Source: Actinoplanes sp. NBRC 103695 (GTDB lineage Bacteria; Actinomycetota; Actinomycetes; Mycobacteriales; Micromonosporaceae). Taken from it: a stretch of 64,000 nucleotides of DNA. A program made the position numbers and the translations under genes. This document shows, piece by piece, positions 1 through 9,400 of the stretch (position 1 is the first letter of the stretch; every line of letters starts with the position of its first letter). The notes beneath the pieces were generated by a model. That model saw only the letters and a list, made by a program, of their open reading frames with translations, did no database searches and was not told the origin of the DNA. The stretch is from positions 57,634 to 121,633 of the forward strand of contig NZ_BSTL01000029.1 in assembly GCF_030269485.1 (NCBI RefSeq). The letters are read 5' to 3'.

Positions 1-59
1 ACGTTGTGCGCGACGGCGCCCAGATCGATGATGGCCTGCGCCATCGGTGCCCTGCTCAT
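1..59 (-). CDS. alr: Alanine racemase-like, N-terminal fragment cut by window edge
   Basis: Only the first 19 codons are visible. The fragment starts at ATG 59 and overlaps the ddl stop codon by ATGA. After a short MSRAP lead it reads MAQAIIDLGAVAHNV, which fits the opening strand of alanine racemases, where an I-D-L-x-A-(x)3-N pattern precedes the PLP-binding barrel. Alanine racemase converts L-Ala to D-Ala, the substrate of the D-Ala-D-Ala ligase encoded just upstream, so the position supports the call. An ornithine or other amino-acid racemase of the same fold cannot be excluded from 19 residues. Confidence 0.55.
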   Translation of the reverse strand, partial: MSRAPMAQAIIDLGAVAHN

Positions 60-1129
60 CCGGTGGGCGCGGTCCTGCGTGCCAGGGCGGTGTCGATCAG
101 GATCCCGAGCAGTTCCGTGTACGGGACACCGGCCGCCCGCCACGCCGCCGGGAACTGGGACACCGACGTCAGGCCGGGCATGGTGTTCACCTCGTTCAGC
201 ACGACCTCGGTGACGCCGTTCGCGCCGGCGTGCACGAAGAAGTCCACCCGGATCAGTCCCGCGCAGCCCAGCGCCCGGAAGGCCCGCACCGCCGCGTCGG
301 CCAGGTACCACCCGGTGTCGGCGTCGACCGGCGCCGGGATGCCGAACTTCGTGGAGCCGTCCCGGTACTTGGCCGTCGCGCTGAAGAAGTGGTGCCGGTG
401 CGCGTCCATCAGGATCTCTAGAGGCGGGCCCGCCTCGACGCGCCCGTCGGGATGCTCCAGGACGGCGATGTCGATCTCCCGGCCCGGCACGGCCGGCTCG
501 ACCAGCACCTTGGTGTCGCCCGCGAACGCCGTGGCGACGGCCTGGTCGAGGTCGGCCCAGTCGGTGACCCGGGTGACGCCGACGCTGGAGCCGCCCGAGG
601 CGGGCTTGACGAAGACCGGCAGGCCGAGGCGCTTGCGCTCGACGTCGGTCACGGTGTCCTCGGGGTCGCGCAGCACGAGGCCGTCGGCCACCGCGATGCC
701 CTCGGCCTTCAGGAGCGCCTTGGTGATCTCCTTGTCCATGCCGGTCGCGCCGGCCAGCACACCGGCGCCGACGTACGGCACGCCGAGCAGGTCCAGCAGC
801 CCGGCGACGGTGCCGTCCTCGCCGAGGGCGCCGTGCAGCACCGGGAAGACCACGTCCACCGACCCGAGCGCCTCGATCGCCGCGGCCATGCTCGCCGCCC
901 GCGTGCTGACGTCGTTGCTGGTCAGCGCGACCAGCTGGTCGGCGTCGAGCTCGGCCGGGAACTCGGCGACGGTCGCGACGTGCCACGCGCCGTCCTGGCC
1001 GATCCGGACGGGCACCGCGCGGAACCGGCCGCGGTCCAGGTTGTCCAGCACGCTCACCGCCGACCGGCAGGACACGTCGTACTCGGTGTTCTGGCCGCCG
1101 AAGACGACGCCCACCACGATCTCGGTCAT
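56..1129 (-). CDS. ddl: D-alanine--D-alanine ligase
   Basis: This 357-aa ATP-grasp ligase joins two D-Ala to give the dipeptide that MurF adds to UDP-MurNAc-tripeptide in the cytoplasm. The N-terminus has the family pattern GGQNTEYDVS near residue 11. The grasp core KPASGGSSVGV and the C-terminal metal-binding stretch EVVLNEVNTMPG are present. The omega loop contains AKYRDGS, keeping the Tyr typical of D-Ala-D-Ala ligases, whereas VanA-type D-Ala-D-Lac ligases carry His there, so this is not a van ligase. It overlaps murF upstream (ATGA) and alr downstream. Its place next to an NRPS cluster rather than in the division/cell-wall cluster suggests a second copy kept for precursor supply or self-protection, which is inference. 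Confidence 0.9.
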   Translation of the reverse strand: MTEIVVGVVFGGQNTEYDVSCRSAVSVLDNLDRGRFRAVPVRIGQDGAWHVATVAEFPAELDADQLVALTSNDVSTRAASMAAAIEALGSVDVVFPVLHGALGEDGTVAGLLDLLGVPYVGAGVLAGATGMDKEITKALLKAEGIAVADGLVLRDPEDTVTDVERKRLGLPVFVKPASGGSSVGVTRVTDWADLDQAVATAFAGDTKVLVEPAVPGREIDIAVLEHPDGRVEAGPPLEILMDAHRHHFFSATAKYRDGSTKFGIPAPVDADTGWYLADAAVRAFRALGCAGLIRVDFFVHAGANGVTEVVLNEVNTMPGLTSVSQFPAAWRAAGVPYTELLGILIDTALARRTAPTG

Positions 1130-2496
1130 CGTCCACCCTGTTCGATCAGCCGATCCGCCGCGGCCTGCAGACCCACGGCGTTGGACCCCTTCATGAGTAC
1201 GACGTCACCCGGCGCCAGCCGAGGGTGCAGGAGCGCGAGCGCCGTGGCGGCGTCCGGCACGTGCTCGGCCTCCACCCCGGCCTCGCGAGCCGCCGCGACG
1301 ATCCGGCCGGCGTCGTCGTTGCCCACCCCGATCAGGTAGCGGACACCGGCGTCCACGGCGGCGTTGCCGACGGCCGTGTGGTGCCCGGCCGACTCCGGGC
1401 CGAGCTCGTTCATCTGCCCGAGCACGGCCACCAGCCGGCGGTCGCGGGCCAGGCCGGCGGCCGTGCGCAGAGCGGCGATCGCGGAGGCGGGGCTGGCGTT
1501 GTAGGCGTCGTCGACCACGGTCACGCCGCCGGCCGTGTCGCGGACGTGCATGCGCCCGCCGGAGACCCGGTCGGCGTGGCTGAGCGCGTCTGCCACGGCC
1601 GCGACGTCGTCGGTGAGGGTCAGCGCCGCCGAGGCCGCCGCCAGCGCGTTCGAGACGTAGTGCTCGCCGTGCAGACGCAACGCCACCCGGACGGAGCCGG
1701 TGGGGGAGCAGAGGCGGAAGGATGCGCGGCCGGCCTCGTCGACGGTGACGTGCTCCGCGCGTACCGAAGCATGGGTTGTGGTCCCGAAGAGAGTGACCGG
1801 CGCGCTGGACCGCGCGGCCATGGCCGCCACCCGCGGATCGTCGGCGTTGAGCACCGCGTGGCCGCCGGCCGGCAGCGCCTCGACCAACTCCGCCTTGGCC
1901 GCGGTGGTGTTCTCCAGGCTGCCGAACTCGCTGAGGTGCGAGACGCCGACGCTGGTCACGACGCCGATCCGCGGTGCCACCAGCCGGGCCAGGTACGCGA
2001 CGTCGCCGAGGTTGCGGGCGCCCAGCTCGGCCACCAGGTAACGGGTGTCCGGCCTGATCAGCGATACCGTCGCCGGGACGCCGATCTCGTTGTTGAGGTT
2101 GCCGGGCGGCGCCACCGTCGGGCCCAGCCGGGCCAGCACCTGCCCGAGCAGATCCTTCGTCGTGGTCTTGCCCACCGACCCCGTGACGCCGATGACGGTC
2201 AGGTCCGTCGCCCGGCTGATCAGGGTCGCGGCGAGCCGGCCGAACCCGGCCAGGACGTCGTCGACGACCACCGCGGGAACGCCGACCGGCCGACCGGCCA
2301 GCACCGCGGCGGCGCCCCGGGTGACCGCCAGCTCGGCGAAGTCATGACCATCGGCACGTGCCCCCGGGAACGCCACGAACAGATCACCGGGCCCGACCAG
2401 CCGGGAGTCGTAGCGTGCGACACCGGTGACCAGCCGGCCCGGGGCGGCGTCGTGCAGTGCTCCCCCGACGGCGTTCCCGATGTCCTGCAGCGTCAT
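1126..2496 (-). CDS. murF: UDP-N-acetylmuramoyl-tripeptide--D-alanyl-D-alanine ligase
   Basis: MurF adds D-Ala-D-Ala to UDP-MurNAc-tripeptide in the cytoplasm, making the last soluble peptidoglycan precursor. I start it at ATG 2496 (MTLQDIG), giving 456 aa. The reading frame is open upstream to 2679, but that part has no family similarity and runs into the divergent methyltransferase. The P-loop GVTGSVGKTTTKD lies at about residues 103-115, followed by NLNNEIGVP and the C-terminal ligase segment with VVDDAYNASP. It heads the murF-ddl-alr run with four-base overlaps, so the three should be co-transcribed. No strong Shine-Dalgarno is seen at the chosen start. Confidence 0.9.
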   Translation of the reverse strand: MTLQDIGNAVGGALHDAAPGRLVTGVARYDSRLVGPGDLFVAFPGARADGHDFAELAVTRGAAAVLAGRPVGVPAVVVDDVLAGFGRLAATLISRATDLTVIGVTGSVGKTTTKDLLGQVLARLGPTVAPPGNLNNEIGVPATVSLIRPDTRYLVAELGARNLGDVAYLARLVAPRIGVVTSVGVSHLSEFGSLENTTAAKAELVEALPAGGHAVLNADDPRVAAMAARSSAPVTLFGTTTHASVRAEHVTVDEAGRASFRLCSPTGSVRVALRLHGEHYVSNALAAASAALTLTDDVAAVADALSHADRVSGGRMHVRDTAGGVTVVDDAYNASPASAIAALRTAAGLARDRRLVAVLGQMNELGPESAGHHTAVGNAAVDAGVRYLIGVGNDDAGRIVAAAREAGVEAEHVPDAATALALLHPRLAPGDVVLMKGSNAVGLQAAADRLIEQGGR

Positions 2497-2599
2497 GGGC
2501 AACACGTGCGGCACCGTATGCGCGCGGGCGGGTACAAGATCAACGTCCCTCTTTCGGGACGGACCGTCCGCATTGCGCCCGGCGACATCGCCTTTGAGC

Positions 2600-3328
2600 A
2601 TGCGACCCATGACTTTGGAAAGCGCACTGGCGTTCGGCGGCACCCAGGACGACTGGGCGGCCACCCGAGGCCGGATCACCTATCCGACCCGGGCGCAGGT
2701 GCTGGAGACGGCCTTCTTCCTGTCCCGCGCGGTGCCCGGCAACATTATCGAGTTCGGGACGTACCAGGGCTATTCCATGCGGGTGCTGCGCGACGAGCTG
2801 TGGCGGGCCAAGGTCTGGGACCGGCGCCAGCGCGGCAAGCGGCTCTACGCCTGCGACTCGTTCGAGGGTCTGCCGGAGGGCTACGAGCACCTGGCCAGCG
2901 GCACGTTCGCGACACCCGTGCCGAAGCTGCGCGGCGTACGCATCGTGAAGGGTTTCTTCGACGCGTCGCTGACGCCGGAGCTGGCGGCGGAGGTCGGCCG
3001 GGTGAGCCTCGCGCACCTCGACGCCGACCTGTACAGCTCGACGGTGACCGTCCTGGACTGGCTGGGCCCGCTGCTCGGGCCGGGCAGCCTGCTGCTGTTC
3101 GACGAGTTCCTCGGCGAGGACCCGGCCGAGGCACGGGCGTTCGCCGAGTGGTGCGAGAAGCAGGGGATCAAGGTCGCCTTGCTGGCGCTGTTCGGGCGCG
3201 AGCCCAGCGGCAAGGGCGACAGCAGCGACCGGCGGGCGCTCTACCAGATCGTCGGCGACCAGCGGATCGACAAGCCGGCGCCGCTCACCCCGGACCGCTG
3301 GCGGCGCCGCCTCTCGTCCACCTGGTGA
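2600..3328 (+). CDS. TylF/MycF-type SAM-dependent O-methyltransferase
   Basis: A class I methyltransferase of the macrocin O-methyltransferase (TylF) family, about 242 aa. Motif I reads IIEFGTYQGYS, followed by the family signature CDSFEGLPEGYEH and the acidic metal-site region HLDADLYSSTVTVLDWL. Family members are usually Mg-dependent and methylate sugar or small-molecule hydroxyls. ATG 2600 and ATG 2609 are both possible starts and neither has a clear ribosome site. It diverges from murF across about 100 bp and ends at a strong hairpin shared with the LuxR gene. The substrate cannot be read from the sequence; tailoring of the peptide is the natural guess. Confidence 0.75.
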   Translation: MRPMTLESALAFGGTQDDWAATRGRITYPTRAQVLETAFFLSRAVPGNIIEFGTYQGYSMRVLRDELWRAKVWDRRQRGKRLYACDSFEGLPEGYEHLASGTFATPVPKLRGVRIVKGFFDASLTPELAAEVGRVSLAHLDADLYSSTVTVLDWLGPLLGPGSLLLFDEFLGEDPAEARAFAEWCEKQGIKVALLALFGREPSGKGDSSDRRALYQIVGDQRIDKPAPLTPDRWRRRLSSTW

Positions 3329-3333
3329 GCTGT

Positions 3334-3368
3334 GTCAGGGGCTGACGCTCGCGTCGTCAGCCCCTGAC
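3334..3368. terminator. Bidirectional hairpin terminator
   Basis: A perfect 14-bp inverted repeat (GTCAGGGGCTGACG and its complement) with a 7-base loop lies between the convergent methyltransferase and LuxR-type genes. There is no long T-tract on either side, so it is a GC-rich actinomycete-style terminator. Confidence 0.75.
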
Positions 3369-3388
3369 CGGGATCGGTCAGCGGCATC

Positions 3389-4000
3389 TCAGGCGACGCG
3401 GACGGTTTTGGCCATGCGGGCCAGCAGTGCGATGCGGGTGAGCTCGGCCTTGTTGCCCACCCCGAGCTTGGCGCGGATGCGTTTGACGTAGGTGTCGACG
3501 GTGTGCGGGCTGATGCCGAGGCGGGTGGCGATCTGCCCGTGGGTCAGGCCCCGAGAGATCTGGATGAGCACCTGCTCCTCGCGTTCGGACAGGTTCAGTG
3601 CGGGCGGGTCGGGATGCTCCGCGAGGTTCGGGGCGCAGTGGCCCTCGGGTACGACATGAGTTCCGGCCGTGACCGCCTGCAGCGCGTCGACCAGTTCCTC
3701 GCCGGACACCCGCTTGTCGATCAGGCCGGAGGCGCCGGCCCGCAGGTATTCCTGTGCGGGCAAAACTAATTCGCTGACCATCACCAGGGCCTGCGTGGTC
3801 CGGGCGGTCTCGGCGATGTAGTCGAGGATGCCGGCCGGCGCGAGTGCGTCGGCGTCGATCAAAGCAGCGTCGGCGAGCCAGGAGACGGGATCGGCCGGAG
3901 AGGTCCGGGTCTGGACGATGGCGATCCCTCCTTCGGTCAGGACCTGGATGAGCCCGACTAGATAGACCGGAGAGCTGATGAGCACGTCAACCCGAAGCAC
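3389..4000 (-). CDS. LuxR-family regulator with atypical receiver domain
   Basis: A two-domain regulator of about 203 aa. The N-terminal receiver-like part has the usual alternating pattern and a possible acceptor Asp in ALIDADAL, but the acidic pair that binds Mg at the start of receivers is replaced by SSP (VLISSPVYLVG). The C-terminal NarL/LuxR helix-turn-helix is intact (LSEREEQVLIQISRGLTHGQ, then ATRLGISPHTVDTYVKRI). I choose GTG 4000 because GGGGG lies four bases upstream, though the frame is open to 4081. It probably acts as a pathway regulator without classical phosphorylation. No partner histidine kinase is visible in the window. Confidence 0.7.
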   Translation of the reverse strand: MLRVDVLISSPVYLVGLIQVLTEGGIAIVQTRTSPADPVSWLADAALIDADALAPAGILDYIAETARTTQALVMVSELVLPAQEYLRAGASGLIDKRVSGEELVDALQAVTAGTHVVPEGHCAPNLAEHPDPPALNLSEREEQVLIQISRGLTHGQIATRLGISPHTVDTYVKRIRAKLGVGNKAELTRIALLARMAKTVRVA

Positions 4001-4402
4001 GGCACCCCCACAAGCGATCGGCTCGAATATCCAATTGCCCCCGCGCCGTCCGCTGGCGGACGGCGGGCCGGTGTCGTGCAAGGTGTCCCCCCACCGTGGA
4101 CGACGCCAGCTCTGTTCGAACCATAACGATCATGTGCTCTTTTGGGAGAGATGTGTCGGTCGCGCCAATCGGGGACATTGACGCACTGCAATGTCTGCTG
4201 TACGGTGCCGCGTTGATCTCCATTGGACGCTCTGGCCTGGGCGGACTCTCCGGCTCCGGAGGAGGGCACTCGTTCGCAGGCAGCCCCCTGGCAGGCTCGA
4301 TGCATCCTGGATCGCTGCGGTGTCGTACGGCGGGCTGAGGGGTGAAGTCGGGGTAAAGGCCGACGCATGACGGAAAGGCGACAGTTCGCCCGGATCCGGT
4401 CG
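4001..4402. other. Gene-free stretch upstream of the LuxR-type regulator
   Basis: About 400 bp between the start of the LuxR-type gene and the stop of the NTF2-like gene. No reading frame here has convincing codon use or family similarity. It presumably carries the LuxR promoter. A partly palindromic TTCGAA lies at about 4114-4119, but I cannot assign it to a regulator. Confidence 0.4.
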
Positions 4403-4804
4403 TCAGGCTCCGTGCGGCGTCATCTGGAAACTGATGAACCGCCACCCGCGCTGGTCGTCGCGGCGCAGAATCTGAGTCGCCACGCCCTCGATGGTGCGTT
4501 CGCCGCCGTCCGGCGTACGCAACCGGTTGATGAGCGGCCCGGTGATCACCGCGACGTCGCCGACCAGGCGGATGAGCAGCTCACCTCGCGTGACGCCGAG
4601 GTAGGGGCGGCGGTTCGCGGTGTGCTCGATCAGCTCCGCCTTGGTGTGCGTGATGCCGTGTGCGTGCGTGTGCACCAGGGTCTCGTCGAACAGGTCGTCG
4701 AGCGCGACCAGGTCGACGGCGACGAGGGCGCGCTGCCGCCGCCGCTCGATCTCGTGAAGCTCCGACGTCACCTGCGCGCCGGGTGGATGAACGGCAGTGT
4801 CCAT
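4403..4804 (-). CDS. NTF2-like (SnoaL/DUF4440-type) protein
   Basis: A 133-aa cone-shaped NTF2-like fold protein. I start it at ATG 4804 because GAGGAG is six bases upstream; the open frame to 4900 lacks similarity. Visible family features are the helix with LDDLFDETLVHTHAHG, the strand VTRGELLIRLVGDVAVITG and the terminal strands GWRFISFQM. Members include small cyclases, isomerases and binding proteins as well as many of unknown role, so no reaction can be assigned. It diverges from the antiporter gene across 141 bp, probably a shared promoter region. Confidence 0.65.
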   Translation of the reverse strand: MDTAVHPPGAQVTSELHEIERRRQRALVAVDLVALDDLFDETLVHTHAHGITHTKAELIEHTANRRPYLGVTRGELLIRLVGDVAVITGPLINRLRTPDGGERTIEGVATQILRRDDQRGWRFISFQMTPHGA

Positions 4805-4945
4805 GTCGACTCCTCGGGGTGAGGCGGCCATCTTCCGTCGTGGCCGGGCCAGGCTGCCGGTCGCCGGTTCACGTGACTCCGCCGCCCTGCCCGTTCCCAC
4901 CTACGGTCGATCACAGGTGCCCGTGGGTGCGAAGGGACGGTTCGG

Positions 4946-6244
4946 ATGGACATCGATGACATCACCACGTTCGTACGCGCACTCGTAGTCATCATCGTGG
5001 TCGCCCGCCTCCTGGGCCTCCTCTGCCGGCGGCTCGGCCAGCCGGAGGTGATCGGCGAGATCGCCGGCGGCATCCTGCTCGGCCCGAGCCTGTTCCACGG
5101 CGCGATCACCCGCGAGCTGTTCCCGGCCGGGATCCGGCCCACACTGGCCACCGTGTCGGCCGTCGGGGTCTGCGTCTTCATGTTCTTCGTCGGGCTGCAC
5201 CTGGCCGACGGCAGACTGCGCGGGCAGGGACGCACCGCCCTGGCCCTGTCCGTCGGCTCGATGGTGGTGCCGTTCGTCCTGGGGACCGTCTTCGCCTTCG
5301 GGATCGCGGACGACCGGTCCGGCCGCACCGCCGTGCTGTTCTGCCTGTACGTCGGCACGGCCATGTCGATCACCGCGTTCCCCGTGCTGGCCCGGATCCT
5401 GACCGACCGCGACCTGATCGACACCCCGATCGGCAGCCTGGCCCTGGCTACCGCGGCGATCGGTGACGTCCTGGCCTGGGCGATGCTGGCTGTGCTGGTC
5501 GCCCTCTCCCGGGGTGACGGGCCGCCGGGACGGGTCCTGTTCGTGATCCCGTTCGTCGCGGTCCTCGTCGGTCTGGTACGGCCGCTGCTGTCCCGGCTCG
5601 CCACGCGGGGAACCGCGGTGCGGGAGCGGGGCAGGGGAATCCGGATGGCCGTCGGCGCCGGCGTGTTGATCGGGCTGGCCGGGGCACTGTGGCTGTCGTC
5701 GGCGGCGACCGACTGGATGGGTCTGCACCAGATCTTCGGCGCCTTCCTGCTCGGCGCGATCATGCCCGCGGCCGGCGGCTCGGCCCTCCGCACGCGGGTG
5801 CTCCCGTGGATCGAACGCATCGTCCGGATCGTGTTGCTGCCCGCCTTCTTCGTGGTCGCCGGCCTCGCCGTCGACCTGTCCGGCATGGACGTCGGCGCGT
5901 TCGGCCTGCTGGCCCTGATCCTGCTGGTCGCCATCGCCGGGAAGATGGGCGGAGCCTTCGGCGCCGCGAAGCTGCTCCGGGTGTCCACCCGGCACAGCGC
6001 CGCCCTCGCCCTGCTGGTCAACACCCGCGGGCTCACCGAGCTGATCGTGCTGGCCGTCGGTCTCCAGATCGGCCTGCTCGACCAGCGTCTCTACTCCTTG
6101 ATGGTCCTGATGGCGCTGGTCACCACATCGATGGCGGGCCTGCTGCTGCCGTTCGTGTACCCGTCGTCGATGGCGCGGCAGGACCGGGAACGACGGGTGG
6201 GCGCCGTGCCCGCACCGCTGGTCGGAAAGGAATCGACGCCATGA
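4946..6244 (+). CDS. Cation:proton antiporter (CPA2 family)
   Basis: A 432-aa integral membrane protein with about 12 hydrophobic segments and the CPA2 patterns GEIAGGILLGPSLF near residue 37 and MFFVGLHL near residue 78. CPA2 proteins exchange Na+ or K+ for H+ at the cytoplasmic membrane. Such genes occur in several NRPS clusters, and a role in export or pH balance during production is possible but unproven. The stop overlaps the ATG of the following MbtH gene (ATGA), tying it into the NRPS1 operon. Confidence 0.85.
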   Translation: MDIDDITTFVRALVVIIVVARLLGLLCRRLGQPEVIGEIAGGILLGPSLFHGAITRELFPAGIRPTLATVSAVGVCVFMFFVGLHLADGRLRGQGRTALALSVGSMVVPFVLGTVFAFGIADDRSGRTAVLFCLYVGTAMSITAFPVLARILTDRDLIDTPIGSLALATAAIGDVLAWAMLAVLVALSRGDGPPGRVLFVIPFVAVLVGLVRPLLSRLATRGTAVRERGRGIRMAVGAGVLIGLAGALWLSSAATDWMGLHQIFGAFLLGAIMPAAGGSALRTRVLPWIERIVRIVLLPAFFVVAGLAVDLSGMDVGAFGLLALILLVAIAGKMGGAFGAAKLLRVSTRHSAALALLVNTRGLTELIVLAVGLQIGLLDQRLYSLMVLMALVTTSMAGLLLPFVYPSSMARQDRERRVGAVPAPLVGKESTP

Positions 6245-6432
6245 ACCCGTTCGACGACCCCGAGGGCCGTTTCCTGGTGCTCGTCAACCACGAGGAGCAG
6301 CACTCGCTGTGGCCCAGCCACCGTGCGGTTCCGGCCGGCTGGCGGATCGTGCACGGCGAGGACAGCCGGCAGGCCTGCCTGGACCACATCGAGCACCACT
6401 GGACCGACCTGCGCCCGCTCAGCGCCCGCTGA
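6241..6432 (+). CDS. MbtH-like NRPS accessory protein
   Basis: A 63-aa MbtH-domain protein. It opens with NPFDDPEGRFLVLVNHEEQ and carries the conserved tryptophans in SLWPSHRAVPAGW and HHWTDLRP. MbtH proteins bind A domains and are needed for folding or activity. It is translationally coupled to the antiporter upstream and lies 19 bp before NRPS1, so that A domain is its likely partner. A second MbtH (25652-25852) serves the other operon. Confidence 0.95.
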   Translation: MNPFDDPEGRFLVLVNHEEQHSLWPSHRAVPAGWRIVHGEDSRQACLDHIEHHWTDLRPLSAR

Positions 6433-6451
6433 CCGGGGAGAAAGGGCATCC

Positions 6452-9400
6452 GTGCTTGCGATCCACGACTTCCTGGAAGAACTGCGTCTGGCCGGCGTCC
6501 AGTTGTGGCTGCAGGACGGCCGGTTGCGCTACCGGCCGGCCGGCGGCCTCGACGGTGCGCGGCTGGCGGTGCTCCGGGAGCGCCGCGACGAGGTGATCGC
6601 CGCGATGCGCGCCGACCCGGCGCCGCGGGCCCGGCCCGGCACCGTCCCGCTGTCCGAGCACCAGCAAGGCATGTGGTTCCTCGAGCAGATGGGTGTGATG
6701 GGCCCGGCGTACAGTCAGACGGCGCTGTACCGCGTCGCCGGCGACCTGGACGTGGACGCGCTGCGGTCGGCGGTCGCCGAGATCCTGCGGCGGCACGAGA
6801 TCCTGCGGACCGCCTTCCCCGCGCGCGACGGGGCCGGCGTCCAGGTGGTGGAGCCGGCCGGAGACCCCCGCTTCACCTTCCACGACCTGTCCGGCCGGCC
6901 CGCCGCCGAGCAGGAACACTGGCTGGACGAGCGCAAACGGGCCTACGCCGAGCATCGGTTCGACATCGCCGAGGCGGCAAACTTCCGGACCGAGCTGATC
7001 CGGCTCGCCCCGGCCGACCACGTGCTGGTCTTCCACTCGTACCACCTGGTCATCGACGGGCCGTCGCAGGCCATCTTCAATCACGAGCTGCGCACGCTCG
7101 TCACGGCGTACCGCACCGGCATCCCGGCCGAGCTGCCCGAACCAGTCATGCAGTACGCCGACTACGCGCTGTGGCAGGCCGCCCGGGACGACGGCGAGGC
7201 GAAGCGGCACCTGGACTACTGGACGGAGCGGCTGGCCGGAGCGCCGCACACGCTCGACCTGCCGACCGACCGGCCCCGCCCGGCTGTCGCCGAATTCGCC
7301 GGTGGCGTGGTCGAGGTGCCGGTGCCGGCCGAGGTGGCCGGGGCGCTGCGCCGGCTGGCCCGGCAGGAGCAGGCCACGATGTTCACGGTGCTGCTGACCG
7401 CCTTCCACACGCTGCTGTACCGGTGGAGCGGGCAGACCGACGTCAGCGTCGGGATGATCGCCGACGGGCGGGCGCACCCGGACGTCGCCGGCACCATCGG
7501 CCACTTCGTCAACCCGGTCGTGCTGCGCGGAGACCTCGCCGGGCAACCGACCTTCACCGCCCTGCTCGCCCAGCTCAAGTCGCGGCTGCTGGAGGCTCTG
7601 GAGCACCGGCACGTGCCGTTCGACCGGCTGGTGGCCGAGCTCCGGCCACAACGGGACATGTCGGTGCAGCCGCTGTTCCAGGTGCTGTTCACCTATCTGG
7701 TGGCGGAGCCGTTCGAACTCCTGGACGGGCTGACCGTCACGGCGATCGAGCCCGCCGATCAGAAGGCGATGTTCGACATCACGCTGCTGGCCTCGGAGAA
7801 CGAGGCCGGCGACCTGTATGTCGGCATGGCCTACCAGAAGGCGCTGTTCGATCGGGTCAGCATCGAGCGGCTGGCCGGCTACCTGGTCACCCTGCTGAGC
7901 GCGGTGGCCGCCGAGCCGGGCGTACCCATCGACGATCTGCCTTTGATGTCGGCCGCGCAGCGGCGCGAGGTGATCGAGGACTGGAACGACACGGCTCACC
8001 CCTTCGACGACGAGATCTGCCTGCACCACCTGGTCGAGCGGCAGGCCGCGGCCACCCCGGACGCGGTCGCGGCGGTGTTCGGAGACGGCGAGCTGACCTA
8101 CCGCGACCTCGACCAGCGGGCCAACGCCCTGGCCCGCCACCTGCGGGAGCTGGGCGTCGGCCCGGACGAGCGGGTCGGCATCGGGCTGCCCCGCTCGCTC
8201 GATCTGGTCGTCGCCAACCTGGCCGTGCTCAAGGCCGGTGGCGCCTGCGTGCCGATCGACCCGACCTACCCGGCCGCCCGCCGGGAACTGATCGCCGAGG
8301 ACGCGGCGCTGCGGCTGCTGATCGACCCGCCGATGCTGGCGAGATTCGGCGCCCCGGTCAGCGCCACCGGCCCGGCCGACCTCGCCTGCCCGGCGAACAT
8401 CGCCTGGGTGCTGTACACCTCCGGATCCACCGGCCGGCCCAAGGGTGTGGCCATGTCGCACCGGGCGCTGCACAACCAGGTGCAGTGGCAGCAACGGCAG
8501 GGGGCCGGGGGCCGAGGGCGGACGCTGCAGTGGGCCGCCCTCAGCTTCGACATCTTCTACCAGGAGATGCTGACCACGCTGTCCGTCGGCGACACGCTCG
8601 TGCTGGTCGGCGAGGACGTCCGGCACGACTTCGGCCGGCTGCTCGACGTCATCGACGAGCAGCGGATCGAGCGGATCTTCATGCCGTTCGTGGCCCTGCA
8701 CGGGCTCACCGAGCTGGCGGTGCGCCTCGACCGGGTTCCGCGGTCGCTGCGCGCGGTGCTCACCGCGGGGGAGCAGCTGCAGGCCACCCCGGCCGTCCGG
8801 GCCTTCTTCGCGCGGCTGCCCGGGTGCACCCTGTTCAACCAGTACGGGCCGATCGAGGTGCACCTGGGCACCTCGCACCAGCTCGACCACCACCCCGAGC
8901 GGTGGCCGGCCCTGCCCCCGATCGGCCGGCCCTTCGACAACGTGCGGGCGTACGTGCTGGACCCGGGGCTGCGGCCGGTGCCGCCCGGGGTGGCCGGCGA
9001 GCTGTTCATCGGCGGCGCGGCGCCGGCCCGCGGCTACCTGGGCCGGCCCGACCTCACCGCGGAGAAGTTCCTGCCCGACCCGTTCCGCACCGGCGAGCGG
9101 ATGTACCGCACCGGCGACCGGGTCCGCTGGAACCCGGCCGGGCAGCTCGAGTTCATCGGGCGCTTCGACCACCAGGTGAAGGTCCGCGGGTTCCGCGTCG
9201 AGGTGGCCGAGATCGAGGCGGCCCTCACCGGCTGCCCCGGGGTGAAGGAGTGCGCCGTCGCCGCCCACCGCTACGGCGTCGGCGACCGGCGTCTCGTGGC
9301 CTACGTCGTGCCGGACCCGGGCGGGGCGCCGTCCGCCGCCGAGATGCGTGCCTTCCTGGACACCACCCTGCCCGACTACATGGTGCCGGCCGTCTACCTG

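Noticed and set aside
56..2496. Vancomycin-type (vanHAX) resistance operon
   Set aside because: The ligase keeps the Tyr of D-Ala-D-Ala ligases in its omega loop, and no vanH or vanX homologue is present.
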